Positions 15,933-24,882 are shown, counted from the stretch's first letter. The stretch: 59,176 bases of DNA from JAZDOK01 sp043798715 (GCA_043798715.1 JAZDOK010000079.1:1-59176); one strand, 5' to 3'. Notes: generated by a model not told the origin, from the sequence alone. Program-made: numbers and translations.

Positions 15933-17690
15933 CTATAGATCAATCACCGGGATTCTCCGGATGAGCTTATTACCCTGGGCATCCGTATAGGCTACCGCTT
16001 TATAGCGTGAGATATCGGGAATTTCCCCGAACTTCGGTTCTCCCTGGCCCTTTGCTTCATAGACCTGGCCCTTGCGGATGGCGTTTTCCAGCCAAGCCTG
16101 GCTGGATGCAGTCTTCTCCTCATTGATCGGGTCAAAGTGATAATTCAGCATTTTCCCGTCCTTGTTGAAGCCGAGCGCCAATCCTCCCTTGACCTCAAAG
16201 TTGTAGCCTTCGAACTTTCCGCCCTTCTCTGAGGTGACGGGAACCTTGGCGGCATATTCGTAATTGAGGTACTGCTCCTTCTCGTTATTCTTGTGGAACT
16301 CCACGTCACTCGGCTCAAAACCTCCGGGCAGGCGAAATTTCGCCATACTCCCCTTCAGAAATTCGAGAGCTTCCTCCTTGGTTTCAATCGTCTTGTTAAG
16401 AGTGACGCCGGGTTTAAGAAGTTCCATCTTGAAAGGCTCCCCCTTGGCGAGAATTTTCCTGTTTACGAAAACGCTCTTGATCTCATCCTGGTACTTGCCG
16501 CCCAGGGCCGCATCGGCCTTGAGCATGGCTCGCGCCGCATCCCGGTACCGAACTGAGGAGACTGGCAGAAATTCCAGCGTCTTGCCCCATATTTTCGAGA
16601 GATCGTCTCCGGCCGTCTTAAGAGCAGCCAGATTGTCCTTACTATACGCATTCTGCTTGTCATTCTGCTTGTCACAGGCCGCCGTCAGAACGTCGTAAAA
16701 GGCGCCTGTAAAAAGCTTCGAAAAGCTGTGAACCTCATTGGACAGACCATCCCCCGAGGGGCTGTCCGGAAGCTGGGAGGGATCTGTGTAAGTGTAATTG
16801 TTAATCGCGGTCCTGAGGTAGTCCTGTTGATCGTTGGCCGGATTGCTGTCATCCAGGTGTATCGCCCGTCCGAACTCCTCGGCTAAGTTGCTTATCAGGT
16901 TGGGCTTTGTCAGATCGACCTTACTGTCCTGTTTTCTCAAGATTCGGTTCTTCAGGCTGCTGAGCAAGTTGGGCTTTTTCAAATCGCCCCCGGTCTGCAC
17001 TACGACTTGCTTGAGATTTTCCTCATCGCGCATGGTCATAAGCATGGCGGTGACATCACCGAACGCCTCATGAAAAGACATAGTCTCCGTGTCATAGGAC
17101 TCAATATAGTCGGGACGCAGACCGTCCAGTATGGCGTGTCCCGATTCGTGGGAGACAACGTCCTCGGACTCGGAAGTCTGTACCATCTTACCGAGGCCCT
17201 TGGCATCGAAATAGAAGAAATTAAGAGACCCCTCCTCGCGGGAGTAATAAGCGTTGGCCCCCTCTTCCTTATGGGGGAAGACGCTGATTATCTTGTCCCC
17301 GAAGGCCCAGGGAATCTCCCGGCCCAGAAGGGATTGGTAGAAGCCGAGAGTGCGGCTCGTCGTGATATGGGCGTTGACTTGGTCAAATTGCGGTGTCCCC
17401 ACATCATAGAAGTAATTCCCGTCTGTGTCGGCGATGGCCTTGGGAAAACCGGCGTCATCCGTGACGACACGCGCACCTTTAAGATCCTTCCCGACATCAC
17501 TCTTGGGAACGCTGATTACTTCGGGTTTTGAAACCAGAGGGTCCTGAGGCAGGATGGAGACCTTTATTTCGGCCGAATCCCGCGGCTGGGGATGGGCGAT
17601 CTCTTTCTCATCGGGCTTATGCGCCGGCTTTCCTTCGGTATGCGCAGAAGAAACGTAGCTGCTGCTTTCGCCGATCTTCATATCGCTCAT
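15933..17690 (-). CDS. Thermolysin-like (M4/M36-type) zinc metallopeptidase without signal peptide
   Basis: This 585-residue gluzincin has the zinc motif HESGH (His181, Glu182, His185) and a third ligand in FHEAFGDV (Glu208). The spacing and the EAFGD segment fit thermolysin-like peptidases. The C-terminal 200 residues are not recognised. The first 70 residues are Ser/Pro/Lys/Glu-rich and look disordered, with no hydrophobic signal peptide or lipobox. That is unusual because such enzymes are normally exported as prepro-proteins, so either a non-Sec route or an intracellular role is needed. The start is supported by GAGGAGGT 8 nt upstream. A TATAAT at 17725-17730 is a likely -10 box. Confidence 0.8.
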   Translation of the reverse strand: MSDMKIGESSSYVSSAHTEGKPAHKPDEKEIAHPQPRDSAEIKVSILPQDPLVSKPEVISVPKSDVGKDLKGARVVTDDAGFPKAIADTDGNYFYDVGTPQFDQVNAHITTSRTLGFYQSLLGREIPWAFGDKIISVFPHKEEGANAYYSREEGSLNFFYFDAKGLGKMVQTSESEDVVSHESGHAILDGLRPDYIESYDTETMSFHEAFGDVTAMLMTMRDEENLKQVVVQTGGDLKKPNLLSSLKNRILRKQDSKVDLTKPNLISNLAEEFGRAIHLDDSNPANDQQDYLRTAINNYTYTDPSQLPDSPSGDGLSNEVHSFSKLFTGAFYDVLTAACDKQNDKQNAYSKDNLAALKTAGDDLSKIWGKTLEFLPVSSVRYRDAARAMLKADAALGGKYQDEIKSVFVNRKILAKGEPFKMELLKPGVTLNKTIETKEEALEFLKGSMAKFRLPGGFEPSDVEFHKNNEKEQYLNYEYAAKVPVTSEKGGKFEGYNFEVKGGLALGFNKDGKMLNYHFDPINEEKTASSQAWLENAIRKGQVYEAKGQGEPKFGEIPDISRYKAVAYTDAQGNKLIRRIPVIDL

Positions 17691-17724
17691 ACATGTACCT
17701 CCTCATCCTGACTATTACAAAACG

Positions 17725-17778
17725 ATTATAACATCCCACTTACTTCTTTGAAAGCGCCGTTTGTTAATAAATTGTTAA
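17725..17778. promoter_or_regulatory. Divergent control region: -10 box and paired TTGTTAA sites
   Basis: Between the protease and TPR genes, the minus strand has TATAAT (17730-17725) about 35 bp before the protease ATG, with only a weak -35. Two direct TTGTTAA half-sites lie at 17761-17767 and 17772-17778, one helical turn (11 bp) apart. The same half-site occurs in pairs at 29821-29835 and 55752-55772. A further box, AGGAAATCTCC (17791-17801) followed by TTAATACA (17811-17818), is on the TPR side and recurs at 29855-29886. Confidence 0.5.
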
Positions 17779-17854
17779 ATGATGGACAGCAGGAAATCTC
17801 CCCGAAAAGTTTAATACATCTAAATTCAATCGTACCGATGGAGGAGCAAAGCGG

Positions 17855-18721
17855 ATGACCGAAACACTTGATTCTTTAAGACTGCAGGCTGAACAGCACG
17901 TAGAGCAGATGGAGTGGGAGCAGGCGCTGGAAGTCTATGGAAAAATTTCCAATATGGACCCTTTTGACCTTAACGCCCTTGAGCAATCCGCCAGAGTGCT
18001 GGCGATTAGAGGACTTCCCAAGTTTGTCGCGGAGCGCTATGAGCGCCTGGCCGATATCCTGATGGCAAAAGGAGACCTTGATTCAGCCAGAACCTACACC
18101 CAGAAAATCATCGGCCTTTTTCCGGAAAACACCGATGCCCGCCTCCGGATGCTCAAGATTATCGAGCGTCAGGGCGATGTCGAGGAAACCATACGGTACA
18201 AAATCAAACTGGCCCGGCTTTTCTCCGAGCTGGAGGAGTCCGAAAAGTCCATTATGATCCTCAACCAGGCCTGCGAACAATACCCGGACAATCTCGAACT
18301 CAAGATGGAATTGGCCGAAACCTATATCAGCCACGGAATGATTGATGAAGGCATCGGGCGCTACCAGGAGCTCTATGGAATCTTCATGCGCAACGAGGAC
18401 AAGGAGAAGGCCATGGAGGCCCTGCGCCGGATCCGCCGAATCCGCCCGGATGACCGGGAAATTCTTTTCCCTCTAGGAAAGCTCTACCTGGAGATGAATC
18501 TCCTCGACGAGGCGGAAGGGGAATTCAGATCTGCCCTCCGCTCCAATCTGGAGGACATGGAGGCCCTCGTCTGCCTTGGAAACGTCTGCGAACGGAAAGG
18601 CCAACTCCGGGATGCCGTGCTGGCCTACAACAAAGTCTTAAGTATCAATCCCGACGACCAACTCACGCGGTCTAAACTGGAAATGCTCCGCACGCAGATG
18701 CAGGAGCCGATCTCTCAGTGA
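17855..18721 (+). CDS. TPR-repeat protein
   Basis: This 288-residue protein consists almost wholly of TPR-type helical hairpins, for example EWEQALEVYGKISNMDPFDL near the start and LRDAVLAYNKVLSINPDDQ near the end. It has no signal peptide or membrane segment, so it is probably a cytoplasmic scaffold. The GATGGAGGAG ribosome-binding site is 8 nt before the ATG. It is divergent from the leaderless protease and converges on the I9-like gene with a 7-bp overlap. The partner is unknown. Its shared control elements with other divergent pairs in the window suggest co-regulation. Confidence 0.8.
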   Translation: MTETLDSLRLQAEQHVEQMEWEQALEVYGKISNMDPFDLNALEQSARVLAIRGLPKFVAERYERLADILMAKGDLDSARTYTQKIIGLFPENTDARLRMLKIIERQGDVEETIRYKIKLARLFSELEESEKSIMILNQACEQYPDNLELKMELAETYISHGMIDEGIGRYQELYGIFMRNEDKEKAMEALRRIRRIRPDDREILFPLGKLYLEMNLLDEAEGEFRSALRSNLEDMEALVCLGNVCERKGQLRDAVLAYNKVLSINPDDQLTRSKLEMLRTQMQEPISQ

Positions 18722-18996
18722 ACGACGACTCCCATCTTGCCGTCAAGGTAGATTTTTTTGACCCGGGGGCTGAAGGCCAGAGAGTGGATTCCGTCGGACG
18801 GAATCACCACTGAAAATGCATTTATAATCGCCAGATCCTTCCGGATCCGGCCGCCCATCTTCTCTATTTCCAGGCGGTCCTCTTCTCCGGGGACGTCCTT
18901 CATCTGGATGATTACCGGGACGGGGGATGACTTTTTCTCTAAGAGCTCCTCCCGGAGCCGCGCATCAATCTTGGACTGCACGAAATCATCGTCCAT
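18715..18996 (-). CDS. Stand-alone peptidase inhibitor I9 / propeptide-like protein
   Basis: The 93-residue protein resembles the I9 domain normally found as the propeptide and chaperone of subtilisin-like proteases. It has VPVIIQMKDV, a central GGRIRKDLAIINAFSVVIP and the typical end SPRVKKIYLDG. No protease is attached, and there is no signal peptide. Stand-alone I9 proteins are known to inhibit subtilases. No subtilase is visible in the window, though a leaderless metalloprotease lies about 1 kb away. I use the ATG at 18996 (AAAGGGG upstream); an in-frame ATG at 19017 is possible. It follows secF. Confidence 0.65.
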   Translation of the reverse strand: MDDDFVQSKIDARLREELLEKKSSPVPVIIQMKDVPGEEDRLEIEKMGGRIRKDLAIINAFSVVIPSDGIHSLAFSPRVKKIYLDGKMGVVVH

Positions 18997-19035
18997 CAGG
19001 GACCCCTTTCCTCTCATCCCCGTTTCAGGCGGAAA

Positions 19036-20247
19036 CTACTTTTTCCTGCGTCTGAAGGCGGGTTTCTTCCTGGCAGGCGCCTTGGAAACCGAAGAGACGT
19101 CATCCTGAACTTCGCTCACGTCCAGGTAGTCCTCATCGAGGACGGAAGAATCTTTCTTTCCGGTTCTTACAACCTTGGCGGCCTTGCGAGCGGTTTCCTC
19201 AGCCAGCAGGGCGTTCCGCCGCGTCGCAGCCACCGCGGTTTCCCGGCCCTTGACCCATTTGTCAAGCATGACCAGGAGGGGACTTGATATGAAGATGGAG
19301 GAATAGGCTCCGGAGGTGACGCCGACCAGGAGTGCAAAGGCAAAATTCTTCAGAGTGGACCCGCCGAAGAAGTAGAGCGCGAACAGGGTGATGAGCACCG
19401 TTATGAGGGTATTAATGGAGCGGGTCATCGTCTGGTTGACGGAGGTATTAACGATCTCTTCAAAAGTGGCTTTCTTGATGACTTTCAGGTTTTCGCGGAT
19501 CCGATCAAAGATGACGATGGCATCCATCACGGAATAGCCGATGACGGTCAGGACGGCCGCCAGGAAAGGCGAGTCCGCCTGGCGCCCGGCCAGAGAATAG
19601 ATGCCGACCATGATGATGACGTCGTGAATCATGCCGAGGTCGGCCGCCAACCCGTAGCGCATCTGGGTGCCGAAGCGGAAGGTGATATAGACGAGCTGGA
19701 GGCCAAGCATGATGAGAAGCGACAGCAGGGCCTTGTCCTGGAGTTCTTTGCCGATCACGGGACCGACGCTCTCAACCTTGAAGATCTCGAGGCCCCCGAA
19801 TTTTTCCTTAAACTTCGCCGTCAGAGCCTCAACCTCGTCGTTGTTAAGAGTCTTGAGCTGGAGCATAACTCTTTGAACGGTCTTTTTCTCTTTCCCAAAG
19901 GTATTCTCCGTGGGAGTCCCCTGGAGTTGAATTTTCGAATCCATAAGATCCTGCCGGAACTCCCCAAGGGATGTACGGATTGCCTCGGCATCCGGATGAC
20001 CGACAAAGCCGACCTCCATGATCGTGCCGCCGGTGAAGTCCAGCCCGCGGTTTAAGCCCTTGGTCGCCAGGGTGCCGATGCAGATTATAATCATTATGGC
20101 CGAGAAAATGAAAAAGTAATTCCTTTTGCCGATGAAGTTGCAAGGCTTTTTCCTCAGGGTGTGCGCCCAGAAAGAAAAACAGCCCATGATGATCAGGGCG
20201 ATGACCATCATCACGATGTCATGCGTTGTGAAATGCTGCCAGAACAA
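19036..20247 (-). CDS. secF: Protein translocase subunit SecF
   Basis: The 403-residue protein has six membrane helices and the SecF periplasmic domain. The motif RGLDFTGGTIMEVGF follows TM1, and the C-terminal membrane bundle contains VIGYSVMDAIVIFDRIREN and NQTMTRSINTLITVL. With SecD it uses the proton gradient to complete Sec-dependent export. The C-terminal extension of about 70 residues is Lys/Arg/Ala-rich (ending FRRRKK) and longer than in typical SecF, possibly contacting ribosomes or lipids. It lies 12 bp after secD. Confidence 0.95.
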   Translation of the reverse strand: MFWQHFTTHDIVMMVIALIIMGCFSFWAHTLRKKPCNFIGKRNYFFIFSAIMIIICIGTLATKGLNRGLDFTGGTIMEVGFVGHPDAEAIRTSLGEFRQDLMDSKIQLQGTPTENTFGKEKKTVQRVMLQLKTLNNDEVEALTAKFKEKFGGLEIFKVESVGPVIGKELQDKALLSLLIMLGLQLVYITFRFGTQMRYGLAADLGMIHDVIIMVGIYSLAGRQADSPFLAAVLTVIGYSVMDAIVIFDRIRENLKVIKKATFEEIVNTSVNQTMTRSINTLITVLITLFALYFFGGSTLKNFAFALLVGVTSGAYSSIFISSPLLVMLDKWVKGRETAVAATRRNALLAEETARKAAKVVRTGKKDSSVLDEDYLDVSEVQDDVSSVSKAPARKKPAFRRRKK

Positions 20248-20259
20248 TGCCGTGCCTCC

Positions 20260-21528
20260 TTATGCGCCGTAAAATTTCCTGTTAAGAATAAGGTTGTTGT
20301 CCACCACGTCGTCCATGAGAACCCTGGTCACAAAGACCGCGGTGATCAGGCTCCAGGCAGTTCCGAGCATAAGGGTCAGCCCGAAGCCCTTTATGGACTG
20401 GGAACCGTAGATATAGAGAATCATGGCTCCGAGGAAGGTGGTAACGTGGGAATCAAGGATGGAACTGAAGGCCCGCTTGAAGGCGGCCTCCACCGAGGAG
20501 CGAATACTCTTTTCGCCCCATAGCTCCTCCTTGAGCCGTTCAAAAATAAGGACGTTGGCGTCGACCGCCATTCCTATGGAGAGAATGAAACCGGCGATGC
20601 CTGGAAGCGTCAGCACAAACTTGCCCAGCACCATGCTGGCCAGGAGCAACAATGTGTAGATAATGAGCGCCAGATTGGCCAGGGCGCCCGGAACAACGTA
20701 ATTGATGATCATATAAACAATTACAAGCCCCAGGCCTATCATCCCGGCGATGAGGCTGTAGCGCAGGGATTCCTCTCCGAGAACGGGGCTCACCGTCGTT
20801 GACTCCAGGATCTCCGTTTTGACCGGGAGGGCGCCGGAGTTGAGCATATCCGCCAGTTCCTTGCACTTGTCTATGTCCAGGCTGCCCCCGCTTATCTCGC
20901 CGGCGCCGCCGGTGATGGGCTCGCGGACATTGGGAGCGTCAATCAACTTGCCGTCCACGAATATCCCGAGAGGCTTTCCGACGTTGCGCTCGGTGATCCG
21001 GGCAAACTCCTTGGCCCCCTCCTTGGTCAGAGAAAAAGAAACCAGAGGCCCGCCCCCGGAACCGAAACCCTCATCGGATGAAGCCAGGGCCTTACCGTCA
21101 AGAACCGTCCGCCATTCCATGGTTTTTTTGGACGGGTTATAATACTGCTCCTTGAACTCCAGGTAGGCGCTCTGGCGGATCATCTTCTCGGCTCTCACGA
21201 GATTGGTCTCCTCGGGAATCTCTATGATGATCCGATCCGCCCCCTCGCGCTGGATGAGAACTTCCCTGGTCCCATCGGGGTTTATCCTCTTGTCTATGAT
21301 CTGCATGGTATTGTTGACGATGCGGTCGTCAATGGTGCGCATCTTGCCGCTGGTCGGGTCCTTAACCGGGATCAATTGCACCGCGATGTGCGAGCCGGAG
21401 CGCAGATCCAGTCCCAGCTTGATGTTGGATTTCTTGCCCTTGAAATCGTAGATTACGAAGACACAGCCGACACAGACCGCCACGATGAGGAAAGTCAAGA
21501 CCGTGTTTTTCCACTTCTGCCACTCCAT
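20260..21528 (-). CDS. secD: Protein translocase subunit SecD
   Basis: The 422-residue protein has one N-terminal helix, the periplasmic P1 domain starting GLDLRSGSHIAVQL, and a C-terminal five-helix bundle. The bundle contains PGIAGFILSIGMAVDANVLIFERLKEE, the classic SecD helix 4 region. It pairs with SecF. The usual preceding gene, yajC, is not found: the 273 bp between tgt and secD have no frame of suitable size on this strand and no other recognisable feature. Confidence 0.95.
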   Translation of the reverse strand: MEWQKWKNTVLTFLIVAVCVGCVFVIYDFKGKKSNIKLGLDLRSGSHIAVQLIPVKDPTSGKMRTIDDRIVNNTMQIIDKRINPDGTREVLIQREGADRIIIEIPEETNLVRAEKMIRQSAYLEFKEQYYNPSKKTMEWRTVLDGKALASSDEGFGSGGGPLVSFSLTKEGAKEFARITERNVGKPLGIFVDGKLIDAPNVREPITGGAGEISGGSLDIDKCKELADMLNSGALPVKTEILESTTVSPVLGEESLRYSLIAGMIGLGLVIVYMIINYVVPGALANLALIIYTLLLLASMVLGKFVLTLPGIAGFILSIGMAVDANVLIFERLKEELWGEKSIRSSVEAAFKRAFSSILDSHVTTFLGAMILYIYGSQSIKGFGLTLMLGTAWSLITAVFVTRVLMDDVVDNNLILNRKFYGA

Positions 21529-21801
21529 GTAATTACTTCCTTTCTCTCGTCCCTCGGGTTCCGCTTATCTCTTAAGGCCGGGATTGAGACGACCTAAAAC
21601 GCTCCCACATTCCAACATAAAACCCCTGGCTCTGTCAATAGCAGATTGGCTATCAAGCGCCAGAAGTCGCAGTTCACTTCGCTATACCGTCCTTAAAATC
21701 CTCCTGAGTTTCCGGGCTGCGAAAGCCGCCGTGCCGCCCGGAGAAGATCGCCTCCCGGAGCAAAACTTTTTTCACAGAACTTCTTCCCGAACATTTCTTT
21801 T

Positions 21802-22977
21802 CTATCCCCCGGTTCTCTGTGTAATCTGCGAAATCTGCGGATTCATTTCCCCCGTTCCATGATACTGCTTCATGAAATCGGCCTCAAACTCAGTGAAGCG
21901 ATCCTCCTCAAGGGAAAGCCTGATACTTCTCATGAGATTCTCAAGAAAATGAAGATTGTGAAAAGTGGCCAGGCGCGGCCCCAGGATCTCATCCGCGATG
22001 AAGAGGTGACGGAGGTAAGCCCGGGAGAAGTTGGTGCAGACAAAGCAGGAGCACCCGGGATCCAGGGGGGAGAAATCCATTCTGTATCTGGCGTTCTTGA
22101 GAACCAGCTTTCCCTGCGAAGTCATCACGGTGCCGTTTCTGGTGATGCGGGTCGGCAGAACGCAGTCGAATATGTCCACCCCGCGGCGGATGCACTCGAA
22201 AAAATCCTCCGGAGTGCCGACTCCCATGAGATAGCGGGGCTTTTCAGCGGGAAGGAAGGGGAGCGTCCACTCCAGAACCTCATGCATGATTTCCTTGCTC
22301 TCGCCCACGCTAAGTCCACCGATGGAGTAACCGGAGAAGTCCATCGCCACCAGAGTTCGGGCGCTTTCCTCCCTGAGTTCCCGGAACATTCCGCCCTGGA
22401 CAATCCCGAAGAGAGCCTGGGATTCAAAAGATGGAAAGTTCCGGTGGTGTTCCAGCGCCCTGGCGGCCCAGCGATGCGTCCGCTCAAGAGCGGCCCTGGC
22501 GTATTCCTGTTCGCTGGGATAGGGGAGGCATTCGTCCAGGGGCATCATGATGTCCGAACCCAGGGTATGCTGAATATCCACCACGCTCTCCGGAGTAAAG
22601 ACGTGAGAGGAGCCGTCAATATGGCTTTTGAAAAAAGCTCCTTCTTCCCTGAGGTCCCGCAGTTTCTGGAGGCTGAAAATCTGGAATCCGCCGCTGTCGG
22701 TAAGAATGGGGCCGTCCCAGCCCATGAAAAGGTGAAGACCTCCTGCCTCCCGGATAACATCCATACCCGGCCTCAGGTAGAGATGATAGGTGTTGGCCAG
22801 GATGATTCCGGCCCCGATTTCCCGGACTTCCTGCGGAGTCAGGGTTTTCACCGTCGCCTGCGTCCCGACCGGCATGAAGGCGGGCGTCTCCACCTCGCCG
22901 TGGGGCGTATGCATCCGGCCCCGCCTGGCGCGCGAATTTCTGCATTCTCTTATGACTTCAAAAGAAAAACGAACCAT
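21802..22977 (-). CDS. tgt: tRNA-guanine transglycosylase (queuosine biosynthesis)
   Basis: The 391-residue Tgt carries all key elements: PVGTQATVKTLTP at the N-terminus, the active-site Asp in LTDSGGFQIF, FSGYSIGGLSVGE, the nucleophile Asp in DIFDCVLPTRITRNG, and the zinc site CSCFVC with a following His in LRHLF. It exchanges guanine-34 in GUN anticodons for preQ1. The last 12 residues (PQISQITQRTGG) are atypical. They are encoded by a dispersed repeat (21815-21843), so the native end has been replaced. It precedes secD, as in many genomes. Confidence 0.95.
   Translation of the reverse strand: MVRFSFEVIRECRNSRARRGRMHTPHGEVETPAFMPVGTQATVKTLTPQEVREIGAGIILANTYHLYLRPGMDVIREAGGLHLFMGWDGPILTDSGGFQIFSLQKLRDLREEGAFFKSHIDGSSHVFTPESVVDIQHTLGSDIMMPLDECLPYPSEQEYARAALERTHRWAARALEHHRNFPSFESQALFGIVQGGMFRELREESARTLVAMDFSGYSIGGLSVGESKEIMHEVLEWTLPFLPAEKPRYLMGVGTPEDFFECIRRGVDIFDCVLPTRITRNGTVMTSQGKLVLKNARYRMDFSPLDPGCSCFVCTNFSRAYLRHLFIADEILGPRLATFHNLHFLENLMRSIRLSLEEDRFTEFEADFMKQYHGTGEMNPQISQITQRTGG
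21815..21843. repeat. Dispersed repeat overlapping the tgt 3' end
   Basis: The strand shown reads CTGTGTAATCTGCG followed by AAATCTGCGGATT. I recall this as a short repeat type found between genes in unrelated environmental bacteria, often read as PQISQIT when translated. It supplies the final codons of tgt. No second copy was seen in this window. Confidence 0.4.
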
Positions 22978-23006
22978 GTCACTCCCGGCGGCACCGCCTC
23001 GCCTCG

Positions 23007-23711
23007 CTACTTGTATCGGGAAAGTATTTCCTTCTGTATATTTTCAAGCTCTTTTGCGGCGCCCTTGAGACTGTTTGCCTGGCCGGTCAGGCGGCTTAAT
23101 CCGGACAGGTCGCCCCCTTTTATGAGCGTCTTGAGCTCCTCGTAGAGCCGAATGCTGCCGTCCATAACTTCGAGCGTCTTTCGGTGAAATTCAGTGCAGG
23201 GCGGCGGCACAACGAGTGCCTGGACCTGCCCCCGCAGGCGCCGGCACCTGGCTATGAGGTCGTCAATGCTGGAAAAATCCCCCTTGAATGCCCCTTGCAC
23301 CATTATCGAGGCCATTTCATTAAGGTCCCCGGACATCTCCTCCGAAGAGCCTATATCGTCCATCTGCTGAAAATAATTTCTGACCGTCCCCTGTTCCGCG
23401 CCTGCAGGAGCATTAAAAGGGGTGGGTCCGGCCGGGGGAGGCGGAAACTGCAGGGCCGGTGGAGTCTTAAGAGTCTGCCGGCTCTGCGGGAAAAAAGCGG
23501 GGGATGACGACGGCGCTGAGAATGGCTGAACCGGGGGCGTAAGAACTTCCCGGACCTCCGCCGGGGGCGCCGTCGCCGGAAAATTCTGCTCCTGAACCAG
23601 GACGGTCTCCTTTTTGCTCTCTCTTCCGAGCAGGAAGGCAATGAGAAGGAGCGCCGCGAGCAGGGCCGCCAAGATGCCCAGGAGAATGTTTTTATTGATT
23701 TTCACTTCCAT
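23007..23711 (-). CDS. Membrane-anchored proline-rich protein of unknown function
   Basis: The 234-residue protein has a single N-terminal anchor (residues 8-28, ILLGILAALLAALLLIAFLL). A Pro/Ala-rich linker follows (about 45-105, with PPPPAGP), then a helical C-terminal domain (about 110-234) that contains one cysteine. Such a layout suits a periplasmic domain held away from the membrane. The first ATG overlaps the SDR stop by one base (TGATG), tying it to the operon of the radical SAM pathway. No family is recognised. Confidence 0.72.
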   Translation of the reverse strand: MEVKINKNILLGILAALLAALLLIAFLLGRESKKETVLVQEQNFPATAPPAEVREVLTPPVQPFSAPSSSPAFFPQSRQTLKTPPALQFPPPPAGPTPFNAPAGAEQGTVRNYFQQMDDIGSSEEMSGDLNEMASIMVQGAFKGDFSSIDDLIARCRRLRGQVQALVVPPPCTEFHRKTLEVMDGSIRLYEELKTLIKGGDLSGLSRLTGQANSLKGAAKELENIQKEILSRYK

Positions 23712-24490
23712 CAGTGCATTTCCATCCCGCCATCAATATTCAGGGCCTGCCCGTTCAGGCACCGTCCTTCTTCAGAGGCAAGAACCAGCATTACTTTCGC
23801 GACTTCCACCGGGTCCAGGAGGCGCTTCATGGGTAGAGCCCTGAGGTAACGTTTCAGCATATCCTCAGGTGTTACACCCGCCTGGCGGGCCAGTACCTCC
23901 ACCGTGTCCCGATGGAGCATGTCGGTGTCCATGGCCCCGGGACAGACGGCATTGACGGTGATGTCCCTTGCAGCCAGTTCCTTCGAGAGGCTCTGAACAA
24001 ATCCGATGACCGCAAATTTGGAAGCGGCATAGGCGCTGATGCCGGCCGCGCCGCTCTTCCCGGAGATGGAGGAGACGAGGATGAGGCGGCCGGGCGTCTG
24101 CCGCGCCAGCATCTGCCGAACCACGGCCCGGCTCACCAGAAAGCACCCCCGGACGTTGATACTCATGATCCGATCCCACTCCTCCGCGCTCATCTCCAAA
24201 AGAGGCCGTATCAGAGCCGCCGCCGCGCAGTGGACCAGGATGTCTATTTTCCCAAATTCATCGTCTGCCGCCTGAACAGCCGCCTCCACTGCGCTCTCGT
24301 CCGATACGTCGACCGTAAGAACGAGGTGCCTCCCGGGCGGCCCCAGTTTTTGTGCAACCTTTTCAAGCCGGCCTTCGTCGCGCGCCACCAGGGCGCAGCG
24401 GGCGCCTTCTTTTGAAAAAACTTCCGCCACGGCCCGGCCCAGCCCCCGGCTGGCCCCGGTGATGAAAGCCGTCTTTCCTTCAAGCTGCAA
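23711..24490 (-). CDS. SDR family oxidoreductase (FabG-like)
   Basis: The 259-residue classical short-chain dehydrogenase has the cofactor motif TGASRGLGRAVAE, the catalytic Ser in LVSSISGKSG, and the YxxxK pair in ISAYAASKFAV. It also has PGAMDTDM and the C-terminal GQALNIDGGMEMH. The residues after beta-2 (VARDEGRLE) fit NADP(H). The substrate is unknown. It is 3 bp downstream of the VOC gene and overlaps the next gene by one base. SDRs act in other peptide-cofactor pathways such as mycofactocin, so a role in the adjacent system is possible. Confidence 0.87.
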   Translation of the reverse strand: MQLEGKTAFITGASRGLGRAVAEVFSKEGARCALVARDEGRLEKVAQKLGPPGRHLVLTVDVSDESAVEAAVQAADDEFGKIDILVHCAAAALIRPLLEMSAEEWDRIMSINVRGCFLVSRAVVRQMLARQTPGRLILVSSISGKSGAAGISAYAASKFAVIGFVQSLSKELAARDITVNAVCPGAMDTDMLHRDTVEVLARQAGVTPEDMLKRYLRALPMKRLLDPVEVAKVMLVLASEEGRCLNGQALNIDGGMEMH

Positions 24491-24493
24491 GTC

Positions 24494-24868
24494 TTATACC
24501 CTCTTTCTCTCCATAAATTCGATCCACTCGCCCGCCGGAAAACGGGCAAAGAAAAAACGGGTATCTCCCAGCTCCTGAACCTGGCGGTGGAGAAGAGGAA
24601 CATTCGCCTCCTTGACTTTCTCGAAGAGCTCGTCAATTCCCTCACAGAGCAGGCAGAGGTGCTTGAATCCCGTATCGGAATTTCCCTCTGTCTGCTGAAG
24701 CATCTCGATGGTCATTCCCTTCCCGCCCAGGTAGGCCAGGCGCATATGCTCCTCGGGATATTCCTCCCGGTGCATGAGGCCCATCCCAAGTACGCCGGAA
24801 TAAACCCGGATGCTCTCTTCCATATCTTTGACCTGAATCCCGATGTGATCGAGCCCTATGATCTTCAT
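24494..24868 (-). CDS. VOC (glyoxalase/epimerase) family protein
   Basis: The 124-residue metalloenzyme has the vicinal-oxygen-chelate fold. It starts MKIIGLDHIGIQVKDMEES, with the first His ligand in DHIGI. HMRLAYLGGKGMTIEML and TGFKHLCLLCEGIDEL supply further candidate ligands, and WIEFME near the end supplies the terminal Glu. The sequence is closest to methylmalonyl-CoA epimerase and lactoylglutathione-lyase types, but specificity cannot be set. The start at 24868 has GGGAGGGAG 6-7 nt upstream; an upstream extension runs into the peptidase gene and is rejected. Confidence 0.82.
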   Translation of the reverse strand: MKIIGLDHIGIQVKDMEESIRVYSGVLGMGLMHREEYPEEHMRLAYLGGKGMTIEMLQQTEGNSDTGFKHLCLLCEGIDELFEKVKEANVPLLHRQVQELGDTRFFFARFPAGEWIEFMERKRV

Positions 24869-24882
24869 GTCCGCTCCCTCCC

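Noticed and set aside
21529..21801. Possible yajC gene
   Set aside because: No minus-strand frame of suitable length with a hydrophobic N-terminus is present.
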